DNA of 64,000 nt from Maricaulis sp963975345. GTDB taxonomy: Bacteria > Pseudomonadota > Alphaproteobacteria > Caulobacterales > Maricaulaceae. The position numbers and the translations under genes are program-made. The DNA is taken from positions 1 through 64,000 of the forward strand of contig NZ_CAXBGE010000014.1 in assembly GCF_963975345.1 (NCBI RefSeq), written 5' to 3'. Below, one piece after another: positions 1 to 8,394 of the stretch (positions within the stretch are counted from its first letter, which is position 1; each line of letters opens with the position of its first letter). A model generated the notes under the pieces. The model had not been told where the DNA came from. It searched no databases and saw nothing but the letters and a program-made list of their open reading frames with translations.

Positions 1-2
1 TG

Positions 3-83
3 ACAGCCGTCGCCCGCAAAGTCCTCGTCATCGCAAATGCCCGCGTCCGAGATGCAAATCTGGCACTCCCGCAACTGACTTGA
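3..83 (+). pseudogene. C-terminal end of an IS110-family transposase (cut by window edge)
   Basis: Reading from base 3, the frame gives TAVARKVLVIANARVRDA and stops at 81-83. The pattern (L)TAxARKxLVxxNAxxRD is typical of the extreme C-terminus of IS110-family (DEDD/serine) transposases. Only about 26 residues are visible, so it cannot be told whether the element is intact to the left. The usual terminal W/R-rich tail is replaced by a short NLALPQLT tail. Immediately after the stop comes a short stretch resembling the right flank of the palindromic repeat at 753-938, consistent with the known preference of some IS110 elements for palindromic intergenic repeats. The family call rests on motif memory. 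Confidence 0.5.
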
Positions 84-192
84 TGACAAGGAGTGGGATT
101 TATTTGATGGGGTCGGCGCCTTCCACCGCAACCAGGTAGTCAGCGCCAAGCTCGCTCGCTCTTCGCCAACTATCTTCCAAAAACAAAACCCG

Positions 193-380
193 TGTCATCC
201 CTGACGGATGCCCGGGCGCGAAGCGGTCCGGGCGGAGATCAGGGCCCCAGACCCGGCATCGCTGATCCAGCTCGCTGACGAGCAAAATTCCACCACCCCG
301 CTGCTGACGCACCGTGCGTCGGCGTCTGGGTTCCTGATCTGCGCCCCCGATCAAGTCGGGGGCATCCGTCAGGGATGACA
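193..380. repeat. Palindrome-ended intergenic repeat, family A copy 1
   Basis: A 188 bp unit starts with tgtcatccctgacggatgcc and ends with its reverse complement, giving terminal inverted repeats of about 21 bp. The first 60 bases are nearly identical to the copy at 753-938, and the centre is more diverged but still alignable (shared ctgctgacgcaccg). No target-site duplication is visible. It could be a REP/BIME-like or MITE-like element. A minus-strand reading frame runs through it but shares no protein-like features and is taken as spurious. Confidence 0.85.
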
Positions 381-393
381 ACGCGTGGTGAAC

Positions 394-723
394 TTACCAA
401 TTGCGCAATTCGACCGGCGCCAGGCTCGCCGGATCGGTGCCGCCAATACGGGCGTAGAGATCAATCCAGTCCGGATTCTCGCGCTCGATCATTGTCGTCT
501 TCCAGTCGCGCCGCCAACGCTTGATCCGTTTCTCGCGCGTGATGGCAGCATTGATGTCCTCATGCATTTCCCACCAGACCAGCCGGTCAACGCGGTATTT
601 TTTCGTGAAGCCTGGCACCTGTGCCGTCTTGTGCTCGAACACGCGCCGCACGAGATCATTGGTCACGCCGCAATAGAGCGTGCCGTGCCGGCGCGAGGCG
701 AGCAGGTAGACGAAATAAACCAT
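394..723 (-). CDS. GIY-YIG domain small endonuclease-like protein
   Basis: The 109-residue protein starts MVYFVYLLAS and carries a minimal GIY-YIG fold (COG2827/YhbQ-like). The first tyrosine motif is VYLL, the second is YCGVTND (a variant YIG), followed by the conserved R in DLVRRVFEH and the basic segment REKRIKRWRRDWK. The family comprises single-domain putative nucleases of uncertain role, often scattered or mobile. The gene is bracketed by two copies of repeat family A, 13 bp beyond its stop and 29 bp before its start. It has no operon partner. Codon use is somewhat less GC-rich at third positions than in the division cluster, in line with an accessory gene. Nuclease function is inferred from family only. 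Confidence 0.85.
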   Translation of the reverse strand: MVYFVYLLASRRHGTLYCGVTNDLVRRVFEHKTAQVPGFTKKYRVDRLVWWEMHEDINAAITREKRIKRWRRDWKTTMIERENPDWIDLYARIGGTDPASLAPVELRNW

Positions 724-752
724 GTTACAATCTTAACGCGAAACTCTCTTCA

Positions 753-938
753 TGTCATCCCTGACGGATGCCCGGGCGCGAAGCGGTCCGGGCGGAGATC
801 AGGGACCCAGACGTGCCGCCAATCATCCAGCTTGCGCAGGGGAAATTTCCACCGCCACGCTGCTGACGCACCGGGCGTGGGGCGTGTGGGTCGCTGACCT
901 GCGGCCCGACCAAGTCGGGCCATCCGTCAGGGATGACA
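753..938. repeat. Palindrome-ended intergenic repeat, family A copy 2
   Basis: This 186 bp unit is in the same orientation as the copy at 193-380. The left terminus has the same tgtcatccctgacggatg and the right terminus its reverse complement (18 bp perfect). The right flank (gatgacaaggaattggattt) resembles bases 82-104 next to the transposase remnant, suggesting a third, decayed copy there. Confidence 0.85.
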
Positions 939-1442
939 AGGAATTGGATTTTGAGGGGTGTAAGTCAGGGCCTCGCAGCGCTATCCCCGCCCTCCACTCT
1001 GAAAGCCCGAGGCACAACAACCCCTTCCCCCACCACCTCCGCCAGATACCCACACCCCCGCCCAGCGAGCCCATAATACCTCCACGTTCTGCCCCAGACG
1101 GTGCACAGGAAGAGGCAGACGGGTGGCGCCGGGTTGGCCTTGATCAGACCGCCCTTAATTGGCTCGAAGGAGCCGGGCTTCACCGGGTTGTGGACGGTCC
1201 CGAGGGACGCATTCACCTACATATAAACGCAGACTTCCCGATGGATCGTCCGCAATGCCCGAAAGTGCCGATGCCGCTTGGTAACGGCGTTCTTGCCTAT
1301 GAAAAACCACACCCTTGTCATCCCGGCCGGATGCCCGGCCTTGTGCCGGGCGTAGCGCCGGGACCTGCCCCCGAATGACAAGTCTGTTGAAAGGCACACA
1401 ACAAACGTCCAAACCACCACTAAACGACCAAGGAACGACCCC
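939..1442. other. Gene-free stretch before prmA
   Basis: About 500 bases without a convincing gene. A minus-strand frame at 965-1216 has codon-like composition in its first half but no start signal or recognised domain, and overlapping frames on the other strand are equally long, so none is called. The stretch contains a GC-rich palindromic element at 1315-1382 and ends with the prmA leader, where aagga lies 8 bases before the ATG. Confidence 0.6.
1315..1382. repeat. GC-rich palindromic intergenic element
   Basis: The segment opens with cttgtcatcccggccgg and closes with gaatgacaag, so its outer 9-10 bases are inverted repeats (cttgtcat / atgacaag). Inside are nested GC-rich inverted pieces (gcccggc, gccgggc, gcgccggg). 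It is related in its outer bases (tgtcatcc) to repeat family A but has a different core. A truncated relative (cttgtcatcccgc) occurs at about 41609-41634. Confidence 0.6.
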
Positions 1443-2303
1443 ATGAGCACCATCTGGCGCCTCACCGCTTTCGCTGATTTCAAGCCCCTGGCCGATGCAG
1501 TCGAGCGGCTGGACGAGGTCTATCCACCGATTGCCCTGTCCTGGCTGTTGTTTGAGGACGGCGCAGCGGCGCGGATGGATGTGTTGTTTGAGGCGCGTCC
1601 CGATGAGACAGCGTTTCGGGCGGCTTCAGGGCTGGCGGACGATATCGCGGTCAGCGTCGAGCCGATGCCGGACGAGGACTGGGTGCGCATCTCGCTCGAG
1701 GGGCTCAAGCCGGTCGATGCCGGGCGCTTCGTGCTGTTCGGGGCCCATGACCGCGAGGCGATCACGGCCGGGCAGGTCGGGATCGAGATCGAGGCCGGGC
1801 CGGCGTTTGGCACCGGCCATCACGGCACCACGCGCGGCTGTCTGATCGCCTTTGATGACATGCTCAATGCCGGCTTCAAGCCGACGACCGTATTCGATCT
1901 CGGCTGCGGCACCGCGGCGCTGGCGATCGCGGCGGCCAAGGTATTGCCCGACTCTGAGGTCATCGCCTCGGATATCGACCCGGAAGCGGTCGAGGAGAGC
2001 GTTGAGAATTGCGTCAAGAACGGCACGCCGGGGATTGATTGCTTCGTAGCCGAAGGACTTGATCATGCCAAGCTGGCGGGGCGCGAGTTTGAGCTGATCT
2101 TCGCCAATATTCTCGCCGGACCGCTGGTCGATCTGGCGCCGGGCATCGCACGAGCGCTGGCGCCGGGCGGGCGGGTCATCCTGTCCGGTCTGCTGACCGA
2201 ACAGGAGCCCTGGGTGCGCGATGCCTATCTCGCCGCCGGGCTCACCGTCCACCGGCAGCCGCCTCTGGAAGGCTGGGCGTGTCTGGTAGCCAGCAAGCGC
2301 TAG
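1443..2303 (+). CDS. prmA: Ribosomal protein L11 methyltransferase
   Basis: PrmA trimethylates lysine and N-terminal amino groups of ribosomal protein L11 using SAM. The 286-residue product is the usual length. An N-terminal substrate-recognition domain (about 1-110) is followed by the family signature AFGTGHH at 121-127, the SAM-binding motif I DLGCGTA at 152-158, and FANILAGPL near 217-225, which corresponds to the catalytic-site NxLA motif. The ATG at 1443 has aagga 8 bases upstream. It stands alone, followed by a short convergent ORF and then an aminopeptidase P on the same strand; prmA next to a pepP-type gene is common in alphaproteobacteria. Confidence 0.95.
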   Translation: MSTIWRLTAFADFKPLADAVERLDEVYPPIALSWLLFEDGAAARMDVLFEARPDETAFRAASGLADDIAVSVEPMPDEDWVRISLEGLKPVDAGRFVLFGAHDREAITAGQVGIEIEAGPAFGTGHHGTTRGCLIAFDDMLNAGFKPTTVFDLGCGTAALAIAAAKVLPDSEVIASDIDPEAVEESVENCVKNGTPGIDCFVAEGLDHAKLAGREFELIFANILAGPLVDLAPGIARALAPGGRVILSGLLTEQEPWVRDAYLAAGLTVHRQPPLEGWACLVASKR

Positions 2304-2345
2304 TCCAACGACAGGGCAGCGATAGGTTAGCGATAGGCCAACAGG

Positions 2346-2507
2346 CTATTTGCGCTTGGCTTTCAGGCCGCAGGACGACAGGAAGCCGTCAACATCATAA
2401 CTGCGTGCACGCACCCGAACACCGGCGCGTTCACGCGAGCGATCCAGGGTGTGGGAAAAGCTGTCACCGCCATTGAGGCGCAGAACGTCATCCATCATCG
2501 AATACAT
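2346..2507 (-). CDS. Small arginine-rich hypothetical protein (53 aa)
   Basis: An ATG at 2507 opens a 53-codon frame beginning MYSMMDDVLRL and ending CGLKAKRK, stop TAG. A gagag sequence sits 8-9 bases upstream as a candidate ribosome site, and codon use has the G/C third positions of neighbouring genes. There are 8 arginines, no transmembrane segment and no recognised domain. It lies convergent to prmA, 42 bases past its stop. Spacing, codon bias and a plausible start argue for a real gene; lack of any recognised homolog keeps confidence moderate. Confidence 0.5.
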   Translation of the reverse strand: MYSMMDDVLRLNGGDSFSHTLDRSRERAGVRVRARSYDVDGFLSSCGLKAKRK

Positions 2508-2671
2508 TTTAAAGTCTCTCGTTTACGCGCAGTCCACCATCGGGCTTCGAGCGCTGTCTGCGCCGCTTTGTGTCAGCTGTGGAGGCCCGTTACCGCAGGG
2601 CCGGTCTGCGCAAATGCATACAGAAGCCAACAGGCATTGAAACCCGCCGCCGCTAGGCCTAGCTTGCGCGA

Positions 2672-4510
2672 ATGACCCAAATGATCTCCCAGACTTTCGA
2701 CGTAAAAGGCGGCTATCGCTATGGCCGCGAGAATGTTCCCAAGCTGCGCGCAGAGCTGGAAAAGCTCGGTCTCGACGGCTTCCTCGTCCCGCATGAGGAC
2801 GAGTATGACAATGAGTATCTACCTGATTGCAATGAGCGTTTGCTCTGGATCGCCGGTTTCTCCGGCTCCGCTGGCGCCGCCATCGTGATGGCCGACCGCG
2901 CCGCCGTCTTCGTCGATGGCCGCTATACCGGCCAAGTCAAGCAACAGGCCGACCCGGAAATTTTCGAATATTGCGACCTGGTCAATCAGGGCATGTATGG
3001 CTGGATCGAAGAGCATGGTCAGCCTGGCCAGAAGATCGGTTATGATCCGCGCCTGCACAGCCCCGCAGCGCTCGACCTTTTGAAGACCGCCGCGATGCGG
3101 GCCAAGGTCGATTTGATCCCCGTCGAGACCAACCCGATCGATCTCGCTTGGACCGATCGTCCAGCCGCGCCCATGGCCAAAATCAATCCGCAACCGCTTG
3201 AATTTGCGGGCGAAGACCATAATTCCAAACGCCACCGCATCGGCATTGCCGTCGCACGTGGCGGTGCCGACGCCGCTGTTATCACGGCCCCGCCATCCAT
3301 CGCCTGGCTGTTCAATATCCGTGGCGGCGATGTCTCGCGCTCACCCCTGCCCTTATCCTCCGCGATCATCAACAAGGACGGCACCGCCACCCTGTTCGTG
3401 GCGCCGGAAAAGATCACCAATGAAACCCTCAGCCATCTCGGCAATCAGATCGCCCTGCGTCCGGAAACCGAGTTCGAAGCCGGCCTGTCCGAGCTGAAGG
3501 GTCAGACCGTCCGCGTCGATCCGGCCACGGCCTCAGCCTGGGTGCTCGAACGGCTCGGTGCCGGCGGTGCCAAGGTGCAAAAGCTGGAAGACCCGGTGAT
3601 GCGGCCCAAGGCGGTCAAGAATGCCGCCGAGATCGAGGGCTCCCGCCAAGCGCATATCCGCGACGGTGCCGCCATCGTCAAATTCCTGCACTGGCTCGAC
3701 ACCGTTGCCCAGGCCGGCGAGGTCGATGAAATCATCGCCGCCCGCAAGCTGGAAGCGATCCGCAAGACCTTGCCCGAATTGCGGGATTTGTCGTTCGACA
3801 CCATCTCCGGTGCCCAGAGCAATGGTGCGTTCGCGCATTACCGCGTCTCCGAAGCGAGCAATCTGAAACTCGTGCCCGGCTCGCTCTATCTGGTAGATAG
3901 CGGCGGCCAATATCCAGACGGCACCACCGACATCACCCGCACCGTGCCGATCGGCCAGCCAACGGCTGAAATGCGCACCCAGTTCACCCGCGTCCTCAAG
4001 GGCCATATCGCCCTGGCCCGCGTGCGCTTCCCCAAGGGCACCACGGGTACCCAGCTGGATATCCTGGCGCGTCTGCCACTGTGGGAGGCCGGTTTCGATT
4101 ATGATCACGGCACCGGCCACGGCGTCGGCGCTTTCCTTGGCGTGCATGAAGGCCCGCAGCGCATTGCCAAATCACCCAATGCCGTCGCGCTCGAGCCCGG
4201 CATGATCCTGTCCAACGAGCCCGGCTTCTACAAGGAAGGCGGCTATGGCATCCGGATCGAGAACCTGCAATTCGTCACCGAGGCGGCCCAAATCGACGGC
4301 GGCGAACGGCCGATGCTCGGGTTTGAAAGCCTGACCATGGCGCCGATCCATCGCGAACTGGTTGATGTCACGGCATTAACGGCGGCCGAGATCGGCTGGC
4401 TCGATGCCTATCACGCAGAAGTCCGCAGCCGCATCGCTCCGCTGGTCGAGGGTGAGACGGCAGCCTGGCTGCACACCGCGACCGAACCCCTTGTCGGCGC
4501 CACACCCTAG
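2672..4510 (+). CDS. pepP: Xaa-Pro aminopeptidase (aminopeptidase P, M24B, long form)
   Basis: The enzyme removes N-terminal residues that precede proline, using two metal ions in a pita-bread fold. At 612 residues it is the long three-domain form found in eukaryotes and many alphaproteobacteria: creatinase-like N domain (about 1-150), second creatinase-like domain (about 170-320), M24 catalytic domain (about 330-555) and a C-terminal extension. Visible metal ligands are the two aspartates in VDSGGQYPDGTTDITR (near 409 and 420), the second H of HGTGHGVG (near 483), the E in LSNEPGFY (near 516) and the E in GIRIEN (near 530). The stop TAG overlaps the GTG start of the next gene by one base. 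Confidence 0.93.
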   Translation: MTQMISQTFDVKGGYRYGRENVPKLRAELEKLGLDGFLVPHEDEYDNEYLPDCNERLLWIAGFSGSAGAAIVMADRAAVFVDGRYTGQVKQQADPEIFEYCDLVNQGMYGWIEEHGQPGQKIGYDPRLHSPAALDLLKTAAMRAKVDLIPVETNPIDLAWTDRPAAPMAKINPQPLEFAGEDHNSKRHRIGIAVARGGADAAVITAPPSIAWLFNIRGGDVSRSPLPLSSAIINKDGTATLFVAPEKITNETLSHLGNQIALRPETEFEAGLSELKGQTVRVDPATASAWVLERLGAGGAKVQKLEDPVMRPKAVKNAAEIEGSRQAHIRDGAAIVKFLHWLDTVAQAGEVDEIIAARKLEAIRKTLPELRDLSFDTISGAQSNGAFAHYRVSEASNLKLVPGSLYLVDSGGQYPDGTTDITRTVPIGQPTAEMRTQFTRVLKGHIALARVRFPKGTTGTQLDILARLPLWEAGFDYDHGTGHGVGAFLGVHEGPQRIAKSPNAVALEPGMILSNEPGFYKEGGYGIRIENLQFVTEAAQIDGGERPMLGFESLTMAPIHRELVDVTALTAAEIGWLDAYHAEVRSRIAPLVEGETAAWLHTATEPLVGATP

Positions 4511-5052
4511 TGTCGCGTTTCGTCCCAGCGTCGCGTTTCGTCATTGTTCTTGCGGCACTGATCCTGAGCGGCTGTTTCTATTCGGAACGGCCGCTGATCG
4601 GCCGCTTTAGTGCGGAATTTCCGCTGCCCGACGGCATTTACACCCACACGCCCTATCTGACCGACGGCACGCCCTTCGACCAACCGATGTGGCGCGGCGA
4701 AGTGCGCCGGCGCGGCGCCAGCTATCACTCCGAAGTCCCCGATTTCCCGCACGAAAACGTTCGCCTGCGCGAACTCTCTCCCGGCATTTACGTCGCCCAG
4801 AAGCCCGATGACGATAATTGGGTCTATGGCCTGGTCTGGATCTATCCCGGCGGCATCGTCACCTATCACCAGCCCTCCTGCGCGGAACTGGAACAGGCCG
4901 TGCTCGATGATTACGACGTCACCCAGGCCGAGGGCGAGGCGGGCTATTGCCGCGTCGATGACTGGGAGCGGCTGAGCGGGATTTTGCTGAGCTATCTCGA
5001 GGCTGTGGGTGAGCCGCGCATTGACGGGGTTTACCGGCTGGTCGGCGAATAG
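4510..5052 (+). CDS. Hypothetical lipoprotein
   Basis: The 180-residue product begins MSRFVPASRFVIVLAALILSGC, a signal peptide ending in a lipobox (ILSGC), so it is probably anchored in a membrane facing the periplasm. The rest has no domain I recognise; it is rich in aromatic residues and acidic turns (PDDDNWVYGLVWIYPGG). The start is a GTG sharing a base with the stop of pepP, so translation is probably coupled. The first codons contain a 13 bp direct repeat (gtcgcgtttcgtc twice, 18 bases apart) that encodes the repeated SRFV. Its 3' end overlaps the convergent gene below by 22 bases. Confidence 0.75.
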   Translation: MSRFVPASRFVIVLAALILSGCFYSERPLIGRFSAEFPLPDGIYTHTPYLTDGTPFDQPMWRGEVRRRGASYHSEVPDFPHENVRLRELSPGIYVAQKPDDDNWVYGLVWIYPGGIVTYHQPSCAELEQAVLDDYDVTQAEGEAGYCRVDDWERLSGILLSYLEAVGEPRIDGVYRLVGE

Positions 5053-5477
5053 TCTGACACAATCGACACTTCCGCAATTGACGCCACGATCGCCTCCAGC
5101 GTGTTCTGAATATCAGGCAGCGGGGGCGGCAGTTCACTTCTAAGGGTGATTTGGATCGTCGGTCCGGTTCCACGCAACCACCAATCCACAAACGCCCCGA
5201 ATTCATGGAATTCGCCATAACGCTGCCCGGAGACCGAGCCAAATTCGACAGGTTCGGTCGACACAGGCTTTCGGGTTTGTTGCGTAATCCACATGCCCAG
5301 ATCAACTGGCAATGCCCGCACCGACAATGAAATGAAGAAGGTGTGGTCGAGAACATCAACGCTCCACACCGTTGTGGTCAATGAGTCCGCCGCCCAGTCG
5401 GCGCGGCCGCAAAGACGGACAGAGGCGTTCGCCTCGTTCGGAAACTCCAGGACATAGGGTCCGACCAACAGTCTCAT
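5031..5477 (-). CDS. Hypothetical protein (148 aa)
   Basis: No family recognised. The frame is open further upstream, but the ATG at 5477 (MRLLVGPYVLEFPNEANASV) is chosen because gggaaag lies about 9 bases before it. The product is a soluble-looking, mixed alpha/beta protein with no signal peptide, several aromatic residues (FVDWWLRG) and a hydrophobic amphipathic C-terminal segment (LEAIVASIAEVSIV). It is the last gene after ligA, 56 bases downstream of it, and its end overlaps the convergent lipoprotein gene. Confidence 0.6.
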   Translation of the reverse strand: MRLLVGPYVLEFPNEANASVRLCGRADWAADSLTTTVWSVDVLDHTFFISLSVRALPVDLGMWITQQTRKPVSTEPVEFGSVSGQRYGEFHEFGAFVDWWLRGTGPTIQITLRSELPPPLPDIQNTLEAIVASIAEVSIVSDYSPTSR

Positions 5478-5533
5478 AAGGTTTGCTTTCCCTGCAGTGA
5501 GACAGACGGAGTGTCGTTGGCACGGCGCAAGAC

Positions 5534-7642
5534 TCACCCCTCCCCGATCAGCACAAACCACTCATCTTCCGAGATCATCTCCACCCCAAGCTCCGCAGCC
5601 TTCTTGGCTTTCGAGCCTGCCCCCGGCCCAGCCACCACCAGATCCGTCTTCGCCGACACGCTCCCCGCGACCTTGGCGCCGAGCGATTGCGCCTTGGCCT
5701 TGGCTTCGTCGCGGGTCATGCGTTCGAGGGCGCCAGTGAAGACGACGGTCTTGCCCGCGACCGGGCTGTCTGACGCGACGGCCTGCGCGTCTTCGATGGT
5801 GAGCTCGGCCACCAGCCGCACCAGAAGATCGCGATTATGCGGTTCGGAGAAATACTGGTCGAGCGCCTCGATGACGGTCTCGCCAATGCCGTCAATGCCG
5901 AGCATTTCGGCGCGGACAGTCTCGTCGGACAGGGTCTCGGCGGCGGCGCTGAAGGCGACCCAACTGCCATAGGTCCGCGCCAGCAGCGTCGCCGTATTCT
6001 CGCCGACATGGCGGATACCGAGCGCATTGAGCAGGCGTGACAGGGCAATCGTGCGGCGGCTCTCTATGGCGGCGAAGAGATTATTGGCGCTGGTCTCGCC
6101 CCAGCCCTCGCGCTCCTGGATTGGCGGATCGATCTCACCGGCCGCATTGCGCGCCTTGAGGGTGAAGATGTGCGAGGGTTCGGTGATCAGGCCTTCATCA
6201 TGAAAGGCCTCGATCTGCTTGGCACCGAGCCCCTCGATATCGAAGGCCTTGCGTCCGACGAAATGGCGCAGTCTTTCCTTGATCTGGGCACCGCAGATCA
6301 GCCCGCCGGTACAGCGGCGCACGACATCGGGCTTGCCGGTCTTCTCGTCATGCTCGCGCACCGCCTGGCTGCCACAGATCGGGCAAGTCGTCGGGAAAAC
6401 AAAAGCCTCACCGCGACCCGGGCGATCAGCATCGACGGCCCGCACGATCTGGGGAATGACATCACCGGCGCGCTGGATCACCACCCTATCGCCAACGCGG
6501 ACATCCTTGCGCGCGATCTCGTCCTCGTTGTGCAGCGTCGCATTGGAGACCACAACGCCGCCAACGGTGACTGGCTTCAGCCGCGCCACCGGGGTCAGCG
6601 AGCCGGTGCGGCCGACCTGGATGTCGATGCCCTCGAGCACGGTGGTGGCCTGTTCGGCGGGGAATTTATGGGCGATAGCCCAGCGCGGCGCGCGGGCGAC
6701 CTGACCGAGGCGGGCCTGCCAGTCGAGCCGCTCGACCTTGTAGACGACACCGTCAATATCATAGCCCAGACTGGCGCGCCGGGCCTCGATATCGCGATAG
6801 ACGGCAATCAAGCCCTCAACGCTGTCGCAGACCCGCATCAGCTCATTGATCGCAAAGCCCCACTCGGCGAAGCGCTGAACGGCGCCCATCTGGGTCTCGG
6901 CCAAGGGCGCGCTCAACTCACCCCAGGCATAGGCAAAAAAGCGCAAAGGGCGCTGCGCCGTCATCGCCGGGTCGATCTGGCGTAGCGAGCCGGCGGCGGC
7001 ATTGCGTGGATTCTTGTAGGCGGGCTTGCCGGCCTCTTCCTGGCGCTGGTTGAGGGCCGCGAAATCGGCATGGCTCATATAAACCTCGCCGCGCACTTCC
7101 AACACATCGGGCCAGTCATTGCCTGGCAGACTTTGCGGGATGTCCTTGAGGGTGCGGATATTGGCGGTGACGTCCTCGCCTGTCGTGCCATCGCCACGCG
7201 TCGCGGCGGAGACGAGCTCGCCCTTCAGATAACGCAAATTGGCCGAGAGCCCGTCAATCTTGGGCTCGGCGGTGATGGCGACAGCTTCGTCCTCGGACAG
7301 TCCGAGAAAGCGGCGCACCCGGCCGACGAAATCGGCGACGTCCTCATCATTGAAGGCATTGCCGAGCGAGAGCATCGGCACGGCATGGGTGATCTCGCCG
7401 AACTTGCCCGATGGCGCGGTGCCGACGCGCTGGGTCGGGCTGAACAGATCGACCAATTGCGGAAAACGCACCTCGATCGCCTCGAGCCGCTGGCGCAGGG
7501 CGTCGTAAACCGCGTCGGAAACCTTGGGCGCATCTTCGGTGTAATAAGCCTTGTCGTGGCGGGTAATCTCTCGCGCCAGCCGGGCATGCTCGGTGCGCGC
7601 CTCGGCCTCGCTGAGAGTTTCGACATCCTTCAAAGCGCTCAT
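5534..7642 (-). CDS. ligA: NAD-dependent DNA ligase
   Basis: LigA seals nicks in DNA using NAD+ and is the essential replicative ligase. The 702-residue protein has the full domain set. The N-terminal Ia/adenylation domain carries the active-site lysine K128 in AEPKIDGLSANLRY. An OB fold follows, then a four-Cys zinc finger (CPICG...RRC...LIC), helix-hairpin-helix repeats (GIRHVGENTATLLA; GIDGIGETVIEAL) and a C-terminal BRCT domain from about 620 (VAGKTVVFTGALERMTRDEA). It lies at the downstream end of the lpxC-bamD-recN side of the block, an order common in alphaproteobacteria (recN then ligA), here with two extra genes between. Confidence 0.97.
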   Translation of the reverse strand: MSALKDVETLSEAEARTEHARLAREITRHDKAYYTEDAPKVSDAVYDALRQRLEAIEVRFPQLVDLFSPTQRVGTAPSGKFGEITHAVPMLSLGNAFNDEDVADFVGRVRRFLGLSEDEAVAITAEPKIDGLSANLRYLKGELVSAATRGDGTTGEDVTANIRTLKDIPQSLPGNDWPDVLEVRGEVYMSHADFAALNQRQEEAGKPAYKNPRNAAAGSLRQIDPAMTAQRPLRFFAYAWGELSAPLAETQMGAVQRFAEWGFAINELMRVCDSVEGLIAVYRDIEARRASLGYDIDGVVYKVERLDWQARLGQVARAPRWAIAHKFPAEQATTVLEGIDIQVGRTGSLTPVARLKPVTVGGVVVSNATLHNEDEIARKDVRVGDRVVIQRAGDVIPQIVRAVDADRPGRGEAFVFPTTCPICGSQAVREHDEKTGKPDVVRRCTGGLICGAQIKERLRHFVGRKAFDIEGLGAKQIEAFHDEGLITEPSHIFTLKARNAAGEIDPPIQEREGWGETSANNLFAAIESRRTIALSRLLNALGIRHVGENTATLLARTYGSWVAFSAAAETLSDETVRAEMLGIDGIGETVIEALDQYFSEPHNRDLLVRLVAELTIEDAQAVASDSPVAGKTVVFTGALERMTRDEAKAKAQSLGAKVAGSVSAKTDLVVAGPGAGSKAKKAAELGVEMISEDEWFVLIGEG

Positions 7643-7851
7643 GCTCGACCCCGAACCCCGGCCCGCCGCGAATCGAAAGCGGATACCGTTTTACGCCAAT
7701 ACAATAGCATCCTGCTCGCCCGACTCGACTGCCAAACGCCGATCAGCTCACGGCCGGCCGCCGGCCGGGAAGAAGCGGATACGGGCGGTGTCTTTCGTAC
7801 CGGGAGGGTCCTGAAAAATCGAGCCGGCAGGGCCAGCAGCCTGCGCAGAAA

Positions 7852-8325
7852 TCATTGGCGTCGCTTCTGTCTGTTGCGCCAGTGGCTGAATATTTCCAGC
7901 CCGACCGAGAGGGCGAAAACAGAAATCGCCAGCCCAACTGCGGTGCGATAAATCAGCATTGAAATGCAAAACAGGATCGAGCTGCAGGTGTGTACAAGCG
8001 GCGAAAAACTGATCCCGAACACTTCCATGAAGTCGAGCAATGCGCCGCGCCCGGTCTGGTCTATCGCGAACAGAAAAAGGGCTCGCAGCCCTATGGGATC
8101 GGAAACCGAGAAGGTCCGTAATGCGAAGTCGGGATCAAGGCTCATCTCCCAACCCATAATCAATGTGATCACGACCGGTGCGGCGATGATGAGGATAGGT
8201 AGTTGATACAGGGCACGACGCCGGAAGCGGACATCATTGACGCACCGCCGCAGGACCTGCAGCGACCGCAACAAGAGCAGCGCCGGAGCCAGTGCCAGCA
8301 CGTAGATGAGAAGTGAGTTATTCAT
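7852..8325 (-). CDS. Hypothetical membrane protein
   Basis: The 157-residue protein starts at ATG 8325 (MNNSLLIYVLALAPALLLL), with aggtcg about 6-10 bases upstream; a TTG at 8340 is the only in-frame alternative. It shows about four hydrophobic segments: residues 4-22, 45-65 (LPILIIAAPVVITLIMGW), 105-130 (SILFCISMLIY) and 135-150 (VGLAISVFALSVGLEIF), separated by short polar loops. No family recognised. It sits between the alpha/beta-hydrolase lipoprotein and ligA, same strand, and reads like an accessory insertion in the recN-ligA interval. Confidence 0.65.
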   Translation of the reverse strand: MNNSLLIYVLALAPALLLLRSLQVLRRCVNDVRFRRRALYQLPILIIAAPVVITLIMGWEMSLDPDFALRTFSVSDPIGLRALFLFAIDQTGRGALLDFMEVFGISFSPLVHTCSSILFCISMLIYRTAVGLAISVFALSVGLEIFSHWRNRQKRRQ

Positions 8326-8394
8326 TTTCGACCTGTCCAAACACCGATGATATGCGCAGGCACTGGATCGACATCACCCGGCCCGCGCCACAAC

